Below are positions 35,476-44,951 of a DNA stretch of 64,000 bases, in pieces (position 1 is the stretch's first letter; every line of letters starts with the position of its first letter). The position numbers and the translations under genes are program-made. The notes under the pieces were generated by a model, which did not search any database, was not told where the DNA came from, and saw only the letters and a program-made list of their open reading frames with translations. Source of the stretch: Lysobacterales bacterium (lineage in GTDB: Bacteria; Pseudomonadota; Gammaproteobacteria; Xanthomonadales; Rhodanobacteraceae); contig JADJHN010000003.1 in NCBI GenBank assembly GCA_016707485.1, forward strand, positions 682,001-746,000, read 5' to 3'.

Positions 35476-35931
35476 ATGCTGCGCCTTGCCGATGTCGATG
35501 AGCAGGTCATCCGCAACCTGCTCCATCGATATGCCTTGCAGCTCGAACACATTGCCGAGGGCGAGACCATCCCGGGCAGCTACTGGGGCGAAACCGAGGC
35601 CGGCCTGATCGGCTCGACGGTGTTCGCGCGCAGCGACACGCCGCTGCATTCCTTGCTGCATGAAGCCTGTCACCTGATCGTGCTGCCGGTGGAACGGCGT
35701 GCGCAGGTGCATACCGATGCCACCGATTCGATCGCCGAAGAGGATGCCGCCTGCTATCTGCAGATCCTCCTTGCCGATTCCTTGCCCGGTGTCGGCCGCG
35801 AGCGCCTGATGACGGACATGGACGCATGGGGTTACACCTTCCGCCTCGGCTCCGCGCGCGCCTGGTTCGAGAACGATGCGGACGACGCGCGCGATTGGCT
35901 TGAGGCGCATTCACTGCTGCCGGCGCCATGA
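35476..35931 (+). CDS. Small zincin-like HExxH protein at the end of the min cluster
   Basis: A 151-residue protein with no signal or membrane segment. A clear HExxH motif, HEACH, is at residues 62-66 in LHSLLHEACHLIVLP, and a candidate third ligand lies at E88/E89 in IAEEDAACYLQILLAD. The spacing of about 22 residues after the motif is compatible with a gluzincin-type fold. I do not recognise a named family. It begins 7 nt after minE, so it is likely expressed with the min genes; no role in division is known to me. Confidence 0.7.
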   Translation: MLRLADVDEQVIRNLLHRYALQLEHIAEGETIPGSYWGETEAGLIGSTVFARSDTPLHSLLHEACHLIVLPVERRAQVHTDATDSIAEEDAACYLQILLADSLPGVGRERLMTDMDAWGYTFRLGSARAWFENDADDARDWLEAHSLLPAP

Positions 35932-36029
35932 GCCAGGACTCGCGCGTCCGCCAAAGCCCGCGCGATCAGCGCAACTCCCTGCGCACCGACCAGCTTTGAT
36001 GGATCTGGCGACGCGCTCCAGATGGCACT

Positions 36030-38735
36030 TCAGGGCACCTCGAACCCATCGCGGAAAATCAGGTCGATCGGGCCACTCGGCAACGGCCAGGCCCAGGCAC
36101 CACGCCCGCGGGTGAACACGGCCAAGGTGCTGAAACCCCGGTCAATTGCCATGTCCCAGATCATCACGCGGGGCAGACCGTTCTCGAACCGGTACCAGAC
36201 AGGTGAAACCGCGCTGACATCATCGGTGTAGTAAAGGCCCCAGTCGCTGCCGGCAAACACCTGGTTTGGCATGTTCGGGTTGACCGCGATCGCGTTCACC
36301 GGAATATTCGGCAAGTTGCCGCTGACATTGCGCCAGCTGAATGTCGCGCAGCTGCTCTGGCAACTGACCTGGTAGACGTGACCGGGCGTCGCCGGCGTGT
36401 TCTGGTCGAATCCGCCGAGCGCCGCATAGCCGGTCGCGCTCGCCGCCGGATTGGCGGCATCGGCGACGTCGATCGCCACATCCATGACCGGACGATTCGG
36501 CAACACGGCATTGGCCGCAGTGAGGTTGACCCAGCTTGCCGAACCCGCCGTGCCCTGGTTCATGCCGAAACCGACCTGGACATTGCCGTCGTTGGTTCCG
36601 GCAATGACCACGCTGGGAGTCTTCGTCGCATGCGCAAGCTGATTGATGAAGGATCGATCGTTCAAGGTGCCCTTGGTCAGGTTCGGGCTGTTCGCATACC
36701 AGCTGCTGCCGGGGATTCCGCCAACCAGCGTTTCCCAGACGCGATTGGTCCCACCCAGCATGTAACTGCAACCGATGGATGAGGAACAACCGCTGCCAGC
36801 GACATCAAGCGCACCGTAGCGATAGATCTCGATCGGCATGACGAAACTCAGCGTGTCACCACCCCAGCCGGAATTGGCTGACGTCGTGCCACCATTGATC
36901 CCGGTCTGGGAAACAACAAGATTTCCATTCTGTGATGAAAAATACCAGCGCTGCTCGTTGACCGGCTCGATGCGTGTGTAGATGCCGTCGCCGCCGAGCC
37001 TCACGTTCCATTGCACGGCGGCAGGATTGGTATTGCTCCAGCGCACCGCATCGCTGCCATTGTCCTGCGCGCCGGCGCTGGCCCCCGGCGAGGGTGCGGT
37101 GGCGAAATTCGCCGTGATGTCGCCGGAATAGAGCTCGATCGAGCCGATCGTCTGGTTGAGCGAAATGAAGGTTGGTCGGTTGGCTGTCGACGAACCACCG
37201 CTGCCAAACTGCGCATTCGCGGTGTAGAACACGCCACCGTCACTGCCGCTGAGCACCTTGTTGGCGTCATGGCCGCCGAACGCATTGGGCAGGAACGCGC
37301 GGGCATGGTGATCGACATGCACGTTGCCGCCGCCGTAACCGCAGGTGATGTCCTGGAATGTGGTGCCGCCGTTGGTGGAGCGGTACATGTCGACGCCGCT
37401 GAGCAGGACGATCTCGGGATTGCCGGGGTACACCGTCAGGCCGGCGTCGTACCACATCTGGCTGCCACCGCCGGCGGCATTGTTGCAGCCCCCCGCTTGC
37501 ACGCCTGAGCTGGTCGCGCGCTGGACCCAGGTGTTGCCGCCATCATTGCTCCGCCAGACACCCAGCACGGCGCTGGTGGAAGCATTCGAGCCCATCGCGT
37601 AGAGGATGTCCGGGTTGCTTGCGGAATCGGCCAGTTCGAGGCGACCCAGGTTCTTGCCGGCAGGGTTGCCATTGCCGGTTCCGGCCGGCCAGCCGTTGTC
37701 GAGCAGGGTCCAGTCGGTCGTTGCCGGGCAACCACTGGCCGGCAAGGTGGCCCGGTACACGCCATTCGCACCGAGGTTGGCCAGGTCAGGCTGCACGGTC
37801 GTCGGATTGCCACGCGTGCCGACGGCAGCGAAGACGCGCGTCGCACCGCCACCGGCGTCCTGCACGATCAAGCCGGTAATGTCCTGGCGCTGGTCGAGGT
37901 GGCTGTTCGTGTAGCAGGGCCCGGTCCAGTCGACGCCGGCATTGTTGGAAACAAACAGGCCGGTCTTGGTGCCGACGATGATCGTGTCGAGGTCGTTCGG
38001 ATTGGTCCTGATCTTGCCGACCGCCTGGTATTGCGGGAAGCCAAGCCCCGCGGATGGCGGATAGTGCGGATTGAACACGTCCTCGCCAAGCACGCTCCAG
38101 GTCTCGCCCTTGTCCACGCTTTTGAGCACGCCGGACGAACCAAAAGAGAATGAACCGTAGCGAAGATCGCCGGTACCGAGGTAAATCACATTCGGATCGC
38201 TAGGCACGATATGGATTTCGCCAATCGCCGTGCTGGCGATTGCACGATCGTCGGTGACATTGCGCCAGGTCGTGTTGGCGCTGCAGCAATTGGTCGATTT
38301 CCACAGCCCGCCGCCGTCGGAAGCCGCGTAAACCGTGTACAGGCCATCGATGTCCGGACCATCCGGGTCGACGGCGATGACGTTGACCCGGCCTGCGACC
38401 TTGGTTCCCGCGTTGAGCAAGGGCGATGGACCGAGAAAGGTCCAGCCATCCGGGGTCAGGGTCAGGGGCGATTGCGCCGAGCGCTGGTAGCTCTTGTCGC
38501 CAGCGGGGACCCGGGCAGTCATCTGCCGGTCGGCCGGCTTCGCCTCCTCATACCAGGCAGGACTGAAATTCATGGTCGGATAGGCAACGCGATGCGCCCA
38601 GTAGTCGCCGGCGATGGGCTTGGCCCATGGGCCAACGCTGTCGGAATCCTGTACTTCGTGCGAGGACAAGGCGAACAATCCGCCCGCCACCGCCAATGCC
38701 AAGGTGATAACGCTCGCAACGTACGCAGATTTCAT
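36030..38735 (-). CDS. Large secreted BNR/VPS10-like beta-propeller protein with DGFE tail
   Basis: A 901-residue exported protein with an N-terminal signal (VASVITLALAVAGGLFALSS). The body has many sialidase/VPS10-type repeat blades: DGGGLWKSTNCC, VLKSVDKGETWSVLG, LFVSNNAGVDW, VWRSNDGGNTWVQRA and MYRSTNGGTTFQDI, which contain Asp-box-like SxDGGxTW motifs. It ends GPIDLIFRDGFEVP. The protein is probably a multi-bladed propeller at the cell surface or in the medium. There is no sialidase active-site Arg triad I can point to, so enzyme activity is not claimed. The start ATG 38735 is preferred over upstream in-frame codons, as it opens the signal. Confidence 0.78.
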   Translation of the reverse strand: MKSAYVASVITLALAVAGGLFALSSHEVQDSDSVGPWAKPIAGDYWAHRVAYPTMNFSPAWYEEAKPADRQMTARVPAGDKSYQRSAQSPLTLTPDGWTFLGPSPLLNAGTKVAGRVNVIAVDPDGPDIDGLYTVYAASDGGGLWKSTNCCSANTTWRNVTDDRAIASTAIGEIHIVPSDPNVIYLGTGDLRYGSFSFGSSGVLKSVDKGETWSVLGEDVFNPHYPPSAGLGFPQYQAVGKIRTNPNDLDTIIVGTKTGLFVSNNAGVDWTGPCYTNSHLDQRQDITGLIVQDAGGGATRVFAAVGTRGNPTTVQPDLANLGANGVYRATLPASGCPATTDWTLLDNGWPAGTGNGNPAGKNLGRLELADSASNPDILYAMGSNASTSAVLGVWRSNDGGNTWVQRATSSGVQAGGCNNAAGGGSQMWYDAGLTVYPGNPEIVLLSGVDMYRSTNGGTTFQDITCGYGGGNVHVDHHARAFLPNAFGGHDANKVLSGSDGGVFYTANAQFGSGGSSTANRPTFISLNQTIGSIELYSGDITANFATAPSPGASAGAQDNGSDAVRWSNTNPAAVQWNVRLGGDGIYTRIEPVNEQRWYFSSQNGNLVVSQTGINGGTTSANSGWGGDTLSFVMPIEIYRYGALDVAGSGCSSSIGCSYMLGGTNRVWETLVGGIPGSSWYANSPNLTKGTLNDRSFINQLAHATKTPSVVIAGTNDGNVQVGFGMNQGTAGSASWVNLTAANAVLPNRPVMDVAIDVADAANPAASATGYAALGGFDQNTPATPGHVYQVSCQSSCATFSWRNVSGNLPNIPVNAIAVNPNMPNQVFAGSDWGLYYTDDVSAVSPVWYRFENGLPRVMIWDMAIDRGFSTLAVFTRGRGAWAWPLPSGPIDLIFRDGFEVP

Positions 38736-39024
38736 GTTGATCCCCGGAAGATCCACCGAATGGCGAATCACGCCGATGGTACTTGCGGCCCGTCGTTCGG
38801 TCCATGTGCCGATTGACCTCTCCGTCGGGAGCCGGACGATTCACGCATGCCCGGGTTGCCACGTCACGGCGCGCGACGTCACTCCTTCGAAGCGATCACG
38901 CCCGCCCACGCCACGGCTTCGTCGCTGGCCGCCCGCCCGCATGTTCGATGGGAGCGCCCCCGCATCGGTTGCGCCGGCGCCACGGCCAAGGCTAGCCTCC
39001 GCTTTCGATTCGTGGAGATGCCTG

Positions 39025-40875
39025 ATGAAACTTGCAGTGCTTGTGCCAACCGTTGTTGGCAGCTTGATCCTGCTGGGCTGCGGTGCCCAGCCAACACGTA
39101 CTGAAACGATCGCCCCGGCAGCAACGGAAGCGGTGCACGCAGCCGACGCCGACGCATTCGTCGCCGGCGTGAACCAGGAAATCCGCGATCACTATGTCGA
39201 GGATGCCGCCGCGCAGTGGGTGGCGGCGACCTACATCACGGCGGATACCGGCGTGCTTGAGGCGAAGTCCAGCGAACGCAGCCTGATCCGCCTGAAAAAC
39301 GCCATCGATGCCTCGCACCGCTTCGATGGCGTGAGCGGAATCAGCGCCGAAAGCGCGCGCGGCATCGAGATGCTCAAGCGCCAGAGCGCGATGCCGACGC
39401 CAAAGGATCCGGCGCACCTGGCCGAGATGGCCACCCTCGCTTCCCGACTCGGGGCGGCCTACGGCTCCGGCAAATCCTGCAAGGACCCGGCGGATCCGGC
39501 GACCTGCCGGAACCTCAACCAGTTGTCCGAGGTTCTCGCGGACAGTCGAGACTGGAACGAGGATCTGGAAGCCTGGCAGGGTTGGCATTCAGTCGGACGC
39601 GGGATGCGCGCTGACTATCAGCGCTTCGCGGAATTGCTCAACGAAGGCGCACGCGACACCGGCTATGCCGATGCCGGCCAGGCCTGGCGATCCGGCTACG
39701 ACATGGATCCCGCTGCCCTGCGCGCGGAAACCGATCGCCTGTGGGGCCAGGTCAAGCCGCTGTACTCGCAACTGCAGTGCTATGTGCGCGGCAGGCTCGA
39801 GGAAAAATATCCGGGCAAGATGCCCAAGGACGGCACGATCCCGGCACATGTTACCGGCAACATGTGGGCACAGGACTGGTCGGCGCTGTATCCGCTGGTG
39901 CAACCCTATCCCGGCATCAGCGGCGTCGATGTGACCAAGGCACTCAAAAAGCAGAAATACACGCCGGAAAAAATGGTTCGCAGTGCCGAGGATTTCTACC
40001 GGTCGCTCGGCATGCCGGCCCTGCCCGCCTCGTTCTTCGAGCGCTCGCAGTTCGTGCGCCCGCGTGATCGCGACGTGGTCTGCCACGCCAGCGCCTGGGA
40101 CACCAACCTCGAAGGCGACGTGCGCATCAAGATGTGCATCACCCCGACGGAAGAGGATTTCCGCACGATCTACCACGAGCTGGGGCACATCTATTACTAC
40201 CTCGCCTACAACAAGCTGCCGCCACTGTTCCAGACTGGCGCGCATGATGGCTTCCACGAAGCCATCGGCGATACCGTACAGCTCAACCTGACCCCGGCTT
40301 ACCTGCATCAGATCGGTCTGGCAGGCATCCCCAGGGACAACGAGAAAGCGGTGATCAATGCGCAGATGCAACTGGCGCTGGAGAAGATCGCCTTCCTGCC
40401 CTTCGGCAAGCTGATCGACGAATGGCGCTGGGGCGTCTTCGACGGCTCGATCGCCGCGCAGAACTACAACGCCGCATGGTGGCAACTGCGCCAGAAATAC
40501 CAGGGCGTCTCGGCACCGGTCGCCCGCACGGAGGAGGATTTCGATCCCGGGGCGAAGTACCACGTGCCGGCAAATACCCCCTACATGCGCTACTTCCTCG
40601 CCCACATCCTGCAATTCCAGTTCCAGCGCTCCTTGTGCGAAGCGGCGGGATTCAACGGTCCTCTGCATGACTGCTCGGTGTATGGCAACAAGCAGGCCGG
40701 CGAAAAGTTCTGGGCCATGCTCGGCAAGGGCGGCAGCCAGCCATGGCCGCAAACGCTGAAGGAACTGACCGGCAGCGAGCAGATGGACGCGAGCGCAATC
40801 ATCGACTACTTCGCCCCCCTCTACGGCTGGCTGGAAAAGCAGAACGCCGGCAAGGACTGCGGCTGGCAGGGCTGA
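39025..40875 (+). CDS. M2-family (ACE-like) peptidyl-dipeptidase lipoprotein
   Basis: A 616-residue zinc peptidase of the angiotensin-converting-enzyme family. The lipoprotein signal ends LILLGCGAQ. The zinc motif HELGH is at residues 384-388 in IYHELGHIYYYLAYN, and the third ligand is E412 in HDGFHEAIGDTVQL. FVRPRDRDVVCHASAWD and MRYFLAHILQFQFQRSLC are family signatures, including the chloride/substrate-binding region. These enzymes remove C-terminal dipeptides in the periplasm. ATG 39025 has GGAG 8 nt upstream; the open frame starts further left but lacks a signal there. Confidence 0.92.
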   Translation: MKLAVLVPTVVGSLILLGCGAQPTRTETIAPAATEAVHAADADAFVAGVNQEIRDHYVEDAAAQWVAATYITADTGVLEAKSSERSLIRLKNAIDASHRFDGVSGISAESARGIEMLKRQSAMPTPKDPAHLAEMATLASRLGAAYGSGKSCKDPADPATCRNLNQLSEVLADSRDWNEDLEAWQGWHSVGRGMRADYQRFAELLNEGARDTGYADAGQAWRSGYDMDPAALRAETDRLWGQVKPLYSQLQCYVRGRLEEKYPGKMPKDGTIPAHVTGNMWAQDWSALYPLVQPYPGISGVDVTKALKKQKYTPEKMVRSAEDFYRSLGMPALPASFFERSQFVRPRDRDVVCHASAWDTNLEGDVRIKMCITPTEEDFRTIYHELGHIYYYLAYNKLPPLFQTGAHDGFHEAIGDTVQLNLTPAYLHQIGLAGIPRDNEKAVINAQMQLALEKIAFLPFGKLIDEWRWGVFDGSIAAQNYNAAWWQLRQKYQGVSAPVARTEEDFDPGAKYHVPANTPYMRYFLAHILQFQFQRSLCEAAGFNGPLHDCSVYGNKQAGEKFWAMLGKGGSQPWPQTLKELTGSEQMDASAIIDYFAPLYGWLEKQNAGKDCGWQG

Positions 40876-40950
40876 TATGGCATCATCGCCAGCCATCCGG
40901 CCGTATTCCGGGGTGGCTGGCGATTCCGACCAAAACGCACAGGTGACCGC

Positions 40951-41202
40951 ATGCAACGCTGGGTAAAGATTCCCGATGGACGTTTTCTCGATGCCAATCG
41001 CATCGCCTATGTCGGCAAGATTGAAACCTTCAATCGAATCGACGAGGACGGCACCGAGCTGGGCCTCGCCTATGCGGTCAACCTCGGCACGGACTTCCCA
41101 CGTGAAGCGCAGATCAACGTGGTCGGCACCAAGGACGAAATTTTCAGCCTGCTGCGCGGAATCCTTGGCGGCACCAACGCGCCGCCCGCCGATCAGGTCT
41201 GA
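40951..41202 (+). CDS. Small conserved protein of unknown function
   Basis: A protein of 83 residues, acidic and soluble, starting MQRWVKIPDGRFLDANRIAYVGK, with a predicted beta-rich N-terminal half and LGTDFPREAQINVVGTKDEI. I do not recognise it. AGGTG lies 5 nt upstream of the ATG. Its 3' end overlaps the convergent Bcr/CflA gene by 10 nt. Confidence 0.6.
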   Translation: MQRWVKIPDGRFLDANRIAYVGKIETFNRIDEDGTELGLAYAVNLGTDFPREAQINVVGTKDEIFSLLRGILGGTNAPPADQV

Positions 41203-42416
41203 ACATCGACCTGCGCCGGGATCCGGCGCTCGAAGACCCGGCACAAGCGCCAGGCGACGAACCCGGTCGCGGTGATCGCGGCAGCGGTCAGGGCGAGCTT
41301 CAGCGAACTGCCTGAAACCAGCGGTGAAACCACGCCCGCCAGGATCGCGCTCATCACCAGACTGAAAAATGCCTGCATCGACGACGCGCCGCCGCGATGG
41401 CGCGGAAAACGGTCGAGCAGATTCAGGGTCAGGGTCGGGAAGGCGATGCCGATGCCGATCGCGTGCAGGCCGATTGGCAGCACCGACCATGGCACCATCG
41501 GCCGGGCCAGCAACAAGGTGGTCGCGATGTTGAATGCCGATGCGCCGAGCATGATCGTATAGCCAAGGCGGATCGTCGCCGTGCCGCTGACCCGGCCAGC
41601 GAGCCTGCCGGAGGTGAACGAGCCGAGCATGAGGCCGCCAATCGCCGGAATGAACAACCAGGCGAACTGTTGCGCATCCAGTCCAAGCAGGCCGATGACG
41701 AAAGCCGGTGCCGAGGAAATGTAGACGAACAAGGCGTTGAAACCGAGTGTGCCGGCAAACACCAGGGGCAGGAACACCGGATCGCGCAGGATCAATCCAT
41801 AGGTTTTCGCCATCGCGCGCAAGGACAGGGCGTTGCGGCTTTCACGCGGATGGGTTTCCGGCAGCAAGGCCAGACAGGCAATCCAGAGCAGGCCTGCAAA
41901 TGCGGCGAGAAACCAGAAGATCATCGACCAATGCGCAAAGGCGATGATCCAGCCGCCGATGATCGGCGCAATTGCCGGCGCGATGCCGAAAATCATCGAT
42001 ACGCTGGACATCAGTCGTTGCGCCGCGGCACCGTCGAAACAATCGCGGATGATGGCGCGCCCGACAATCATGCCGGCACCTGCGGACATGCCCTGCATGG
42101 CTCGGTATGCAAGCAGTTCGGTGATGCTTGTGGACAATGCGCAACCCACCGAGGCGGCGGTGAACACCGCCACACCGACAAGGATCACCCGGCGTCGGCC
42201 AAGCGCGTCCGACAGCGGACCGTGCAGCAGGGACATCAGCGCATAGGCGATCATGTACACGCTCAGCGTCTGCTGCATCGCGACCGGGCTGGCCAGCAAC
42301 TGCGCGCCGATCGCCGGAAACGCCGGAAACATGGTGTCGATCGCGAACGGGCCGAACATCGCCAATCCGGCAAGCAGCGGGGCGAGGCTTCGACGGTTGG
42401 CGGGGGCGGCGACCAT
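41193..42416 (-). CDS. Bcr/CflA-type multidrug MFS exporter
   Basis: A 407-residue inner-membrane transporter with twelve predicted helices. The N-terminus is typical of the family (FGPFAIDTMFPAFPAIG, then YALMSLLHGPLSDALGRRRV, the loop-2 motif of drug:H+ antiporters). The motif C-like region GMSAGAGMIVGRAIIRDCF and IGGWIIAFAHWSMIFWFLA are also present. It is expected to export hydrophobic drugs using the proton gradient; the substrates are unknown. The stop overlaps the convergent 83-residue gene by 10 nt. Confidence 0.9.
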   Translation of the reverse strand: MVAAPANRRSLAPLLAGLAMFGPFAIDTMFPAFPAIGAQLLASPVAMQQTLSVYMIAYALMSLLHGPLSDALGRRRVILVGVAVFTAASVGCALSTSITELLAYRAMQGMSAGAGMIVGRAIIRDCFDGAAAQRLMSSVSMIFGIAPAIAPIIGGWIIAFAHWSMIFWFLAAFAGLLWIACLALLPETHPRESRNALSLRAMAKTYGLILRDPVFLPLVFAGTLGFNALFVYISSAPAFVIGLLGLDAQQFAWLFIPAIGGLMLGSFTSGRLAGRVSGTATIRLGYTIMLGASAFNIATTLLLARPMVPWSVLPIGLHAIGIGIAFPTLTLNLLDRFPRHRGGASSMQAFFSLVMSAILAGVVSPLVSGSSLKLALTAAAITATGFVAWRLCRVFERRIPAQVDVQT

Positions 42417-42553
42417 CTCGATGGCGGGTCATGTCGTCAACAGGACAAGGTCGCGCATGCTACGGGCTGGGCCGCGGCAAGTCATGCTGATTCAGCGCCC
42501 ACGCGGTTTGCTCGGCATAATGCGCCATCTGCGGCTGGGATCCGGGAACGCCC

Positions 42554-42940
42554 ATGAATCTGCTTTCACCGATCGCGGTTGCCGGCGGTGCCGGTATCGG
42601 CGCCTTGATCCGCTGGATCTTCGGTCTCGCCCTCGATGCGATCTTCCCGGCGATTCCGCTCGGCACGCTCCTCGCCAATGTGCTTGGCGGTTTCCTCATG
42701 GGCCTGGTCATTGGCTCCATCGATCAATTCCAGACCCTGCCGCTGGAGTGGCGCCTCGCACTCACCACCGGGTTTCTCGGCGGACTGACCACGTTTTCGA
42801 CATTCAGCGGCGAGACCCTCAACCACCTGCTCCGCCAGCAATGGGGCTGGGCCGGCGCGCTGGTTTTCGTGCATGTCGCAGGCTCCATATTGGCGGCACT
42901 GCTCGGCGTCGTCGTCATCCGCGCGATCGTGCCTCAATGA
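42554..42940 (+). CDS. crcB: Fluoride ion channel CrcB/Fluc
   Basis: A 128-residue protein with four membrane helices. It has GGAGIGALIRWIFG at the N-terminus, PLGTLLANVLGGFLMGLVIG, and the diagnostic GFLGGLTTFSTFSGE, which lines the fluoride pore. It exports fluoride as a dual-topology dimer. I searched the 110 nt upstream for a fluoride riboswitch and did not see its conserved sequence. The CFA synthase gene begins 10 nt after its stop. Confidence 0.94.
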   Translation: MNLLSPIAVAGGAGIGALIRWIFGLALDAIFPAIPLGTLLANVLGGFLMGLVIGSIDQFQTLPLEWRLALTTGFLGGLTTFSTFSGETLNHLLRQQWGWAGALVFVHVAGSILAALLGVVVIRAIVPQ

Positions 42941-42950
42941 GGACAGCACA

Positions 42951-44069
42951 ATGCCTCGTGCCAGCCTGAAGAACCGCGTAACCTCCCTGCTCGCCGATTG
43001 CAGGGTGGAAATCAATGGAGATGCGCCCTGGGACATCCAGGTGCATGACGAAGACTTTTATGCGCGCGTGATTGCGCACGGCTCGCTCGGCCTCGGCGAG
43101 TCCTACATGGATGGGCAATGGGATGCCGTGGCGCTGGATGCCTTCCTCTTCCGCCTGCTCAATGCGCATATCGACGAACGCAGCGCAAAAATCGACGATG
43201 CGCGCCTCTGGCTCAAGGCCGAACTGCGCAACCTGCAACGCGGACGACGTGCGTTCGAGGTTGGCGAACGCCACTACGATCTCGGCAACGACCTGTTTCA
43301 TGCCATGCTGGGTCAACGCCTTGTCTACAGTTGTGGTTATTGGAAATCCGCGCAAACACTGGATGCCGCGCAGGTCGACAAACTTGACCTGATCTGCCGC
43401 AAGCTCGGCTTGCGCGCCGGCATGCACGTGCTCGACATCGGATGCGGTTGGGGTGAAGCGCTGAAATTCGCCGCCGAACGCCACGGCGTCAGTGGCGTCG
43501 GCGTTACCGTTTCCATTGAGCAGGCAGAGTTCGCCCGCGAACTCTGCCGCGGCTTGCCGATCGAGATCCGCGTGCAGGATTACCGCGAACTCGATGAGCG
43601 CTTCGACCGGATCTTCTCCGTTGGCATGTTCGAGCATGTCGGTGTCAGGAACCACGCCAGCTATTTCGCGGTGGTTCGGCGTTGCCTGGCCGACGATGGC
43701 CTGACCCTGTTGCATTCAATCGGGGCCAACACCTCGTCGAACCACACTGACCCGTGGATCGCAAAATACATTTTCCCGAACTCCATGATTCCTTCGGCGA
43801 GCCAGATCAGCAAGGCCGTGGAAAAGGATTTCGTGATCGAGGACTGGCACGGCTTCGGCCCCGACTACGACCGCACGCTGATGGCGTGGATCGCCAATTT
43901 CGACCATGCCTGGCCGCAACTTTCGGCCCGTTACGGCGAACGCTTCCAACGCATGTGGCACTTTTATCTCTCGGTTTCCGCCGCCGCATTCCGCGCCCGC
44001 CGCGACCAGCTCTGGCAATGGGTATTCAGTCCGCGTGGCGTTGCCGGCGGATACACCGCGCAACGCTGA
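42951..44069 (+). CDS. cfa: Cyclopropane-fatty-acyl-phospholipid synthase
   Basis: A 372-residue SAM-dependent enzyme that adds a methylene bridge to unsaturated acyl chains of membrane lipids. There is a short N-terminal lipid-binding domain, then YDLGNDLFHAMLGQRLVYSCGYW, the SAM motif LDIGCGWGE (161-169), and the conserved SVGMFEHVGVRNH and YIFPNSMIPSASQI. ATG 42951 starts 10 nt after crcB, so the two form an operon. CFA enzymes protect membranes from acid and solvent stress. Confidence 0.94.
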   Translation: MPRASLKNRVTSLLADCRVEINGDAPWDIQVHDEDFYARVIAHGSLGLGESYMDGQWDAVALDAFLFRLLNAHIDERSAKIDDARLWLKAELRNLQRGRRAFEVGERHYDLGNDLFHAMLGQRLVYSCGYWKSAQTLDAAQVDKLDLICRKLGLRAGMHVLDIGCGWGEALKFAAERHGVSGVGVTVSIEQAEFARELCRGLPIEIRVQDYRELDERFDRIFSVGMFEHVGVRNHASYFAVVRRCLADDGLTLLHSIGANTSSNHTDPWIAKYIFPNSMIPSASQISKAVEKDFVIEDWHGFGPDYDRTLMAWIANFDHAWPQLSARYGERFQRMWHFYLSVSAAAFRARRDQLWQWVFSPRGVAGGYTAQR

Positions 44070-44129
44070 AGCCACGGCTTGCAAGTCGAGTTGCGTCAAG
44101 GCGCAAGCATTTTCGCTGCCTCGTTGGCA

Positions 44130-44951
44130 TCAGTCGCGCTGCGCATAGCGCTGTGCGGGAGCGTGTTCGCTCGCGATTTCCAGGTGGCTGATGATTCCTT
44201 CATCGAACCACTGCCTGAGGAAACCGATCGCCAGCGCCGGGACTTCCGAGGCAGGTTTCACGCCTGCGAGTCTTGCGCACATCGCGGCGAAATCCTGCTG
44301 TGCCGAAACCATTTCCTGCAAGGCGAGCAACTCGTCCGCGTCGACCGGCCGGAATCTGGAAACGCGTTCCGCATCGCGCCAGAGCAGGCGTGCCGGCGTT
44401 GCCGATGGGCTCACCGCAGGCGGTGGTTGTGTCTCCTTCAAGGCGCGCCAGATCTCGACGGCATTGGTTTGCGTCGGCAGCAGGCACACGCTCGGGTGGA
44501 AGCCGAGGCGCACGCTCGGCCACGCCGCAACATCCAGCGCTTGCATCGCGGCCCAGTCGATGCGCCTGTCATCTGCGGCATCGAAAACATCGAGCAACTC
44601 GCGCTCGAACAACGCCAGTTCGGCAATCTCCGGATGTTCGGTGAACGGCGCGTGCGTACCGAGCCAGGCGGGAACCTGCACGCCGAAATGGCGCAACGAG
44701 CGCACCCGTGAGGGATGCGCCTCGATATAACCGGCGCAGAATTCGGCCCAAAGCGCGTCGCCCAGATACGCCGCCAGTTGCGCATGATCGGCTTCGAGCG
44801 CCTCGCGCAGGCGCGAGTGGTAGGCATTGGCGTAAATGGACAGCCCGAGATCGCTGTCGACCAGCCCCTGCGCGCACCATTCGCGCGGAAATCCCGCACC
44901 CTTGCGCAGATGCGCGAGCAGCCGTTCTTCGAGTGCATGCAGGGCAATCAT
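44130..44951 (-). CDS. bufC: DUF2063 partner protein of the MNIO enzyme (HvfC/BufC family)
   Basis: A 273-residue protein of the DUF2063 family. The N-terminal helical domain has YANAYHSRLREALEADHAQLAAYLGDALW, with GYIEAHPSRVRSLRHFG, which is characteristic. The C-terminal half is a winged-helix-like domain. In bufferin and related RiPP pathways this protein recognises the precursor and presents it to the MNIO enzyme. The ATG overlaps the stop of bufB by 4 nt. It is the last gene of the locus. Confidence 0.88.
   Translation of the reverse strand: MIALHALEERLLAHLRKGAGFPREWCAQGLVDSDLGLSIYANAYHSRLREALEADHAQLAAYLGDALWAEFCAGYIEAHPSRVRSLRHFGVQVPAWLGTHAPFTEHPEIAELALFERELLDVFDAADDRRIDWAAMQALDVAAWPSVRLGFHPSVCLLPTQTNAVEIWRALKETQPPPAVSPSATPARLLWRDAERVSRFRPVDADELLALQEMVSAQQDFAAMCARLAGVKPASEVPALAIGFLRQWFDEGIISHLEIASEHAPAQRYAQRD

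Noticed and set aside
39589..41490. 633-codon minus-strand open frame opposite the M2 peptidase gene
   Set aside because: No start context and no recognisable domain; the M2 gene explains the region.
42430..42553. Possible fluoride riboswitch upstream of crcB
   Set aside because: I looked for the conserved sequence and its pseudoknot stems in the 110 nt before the ATG and did not find them.
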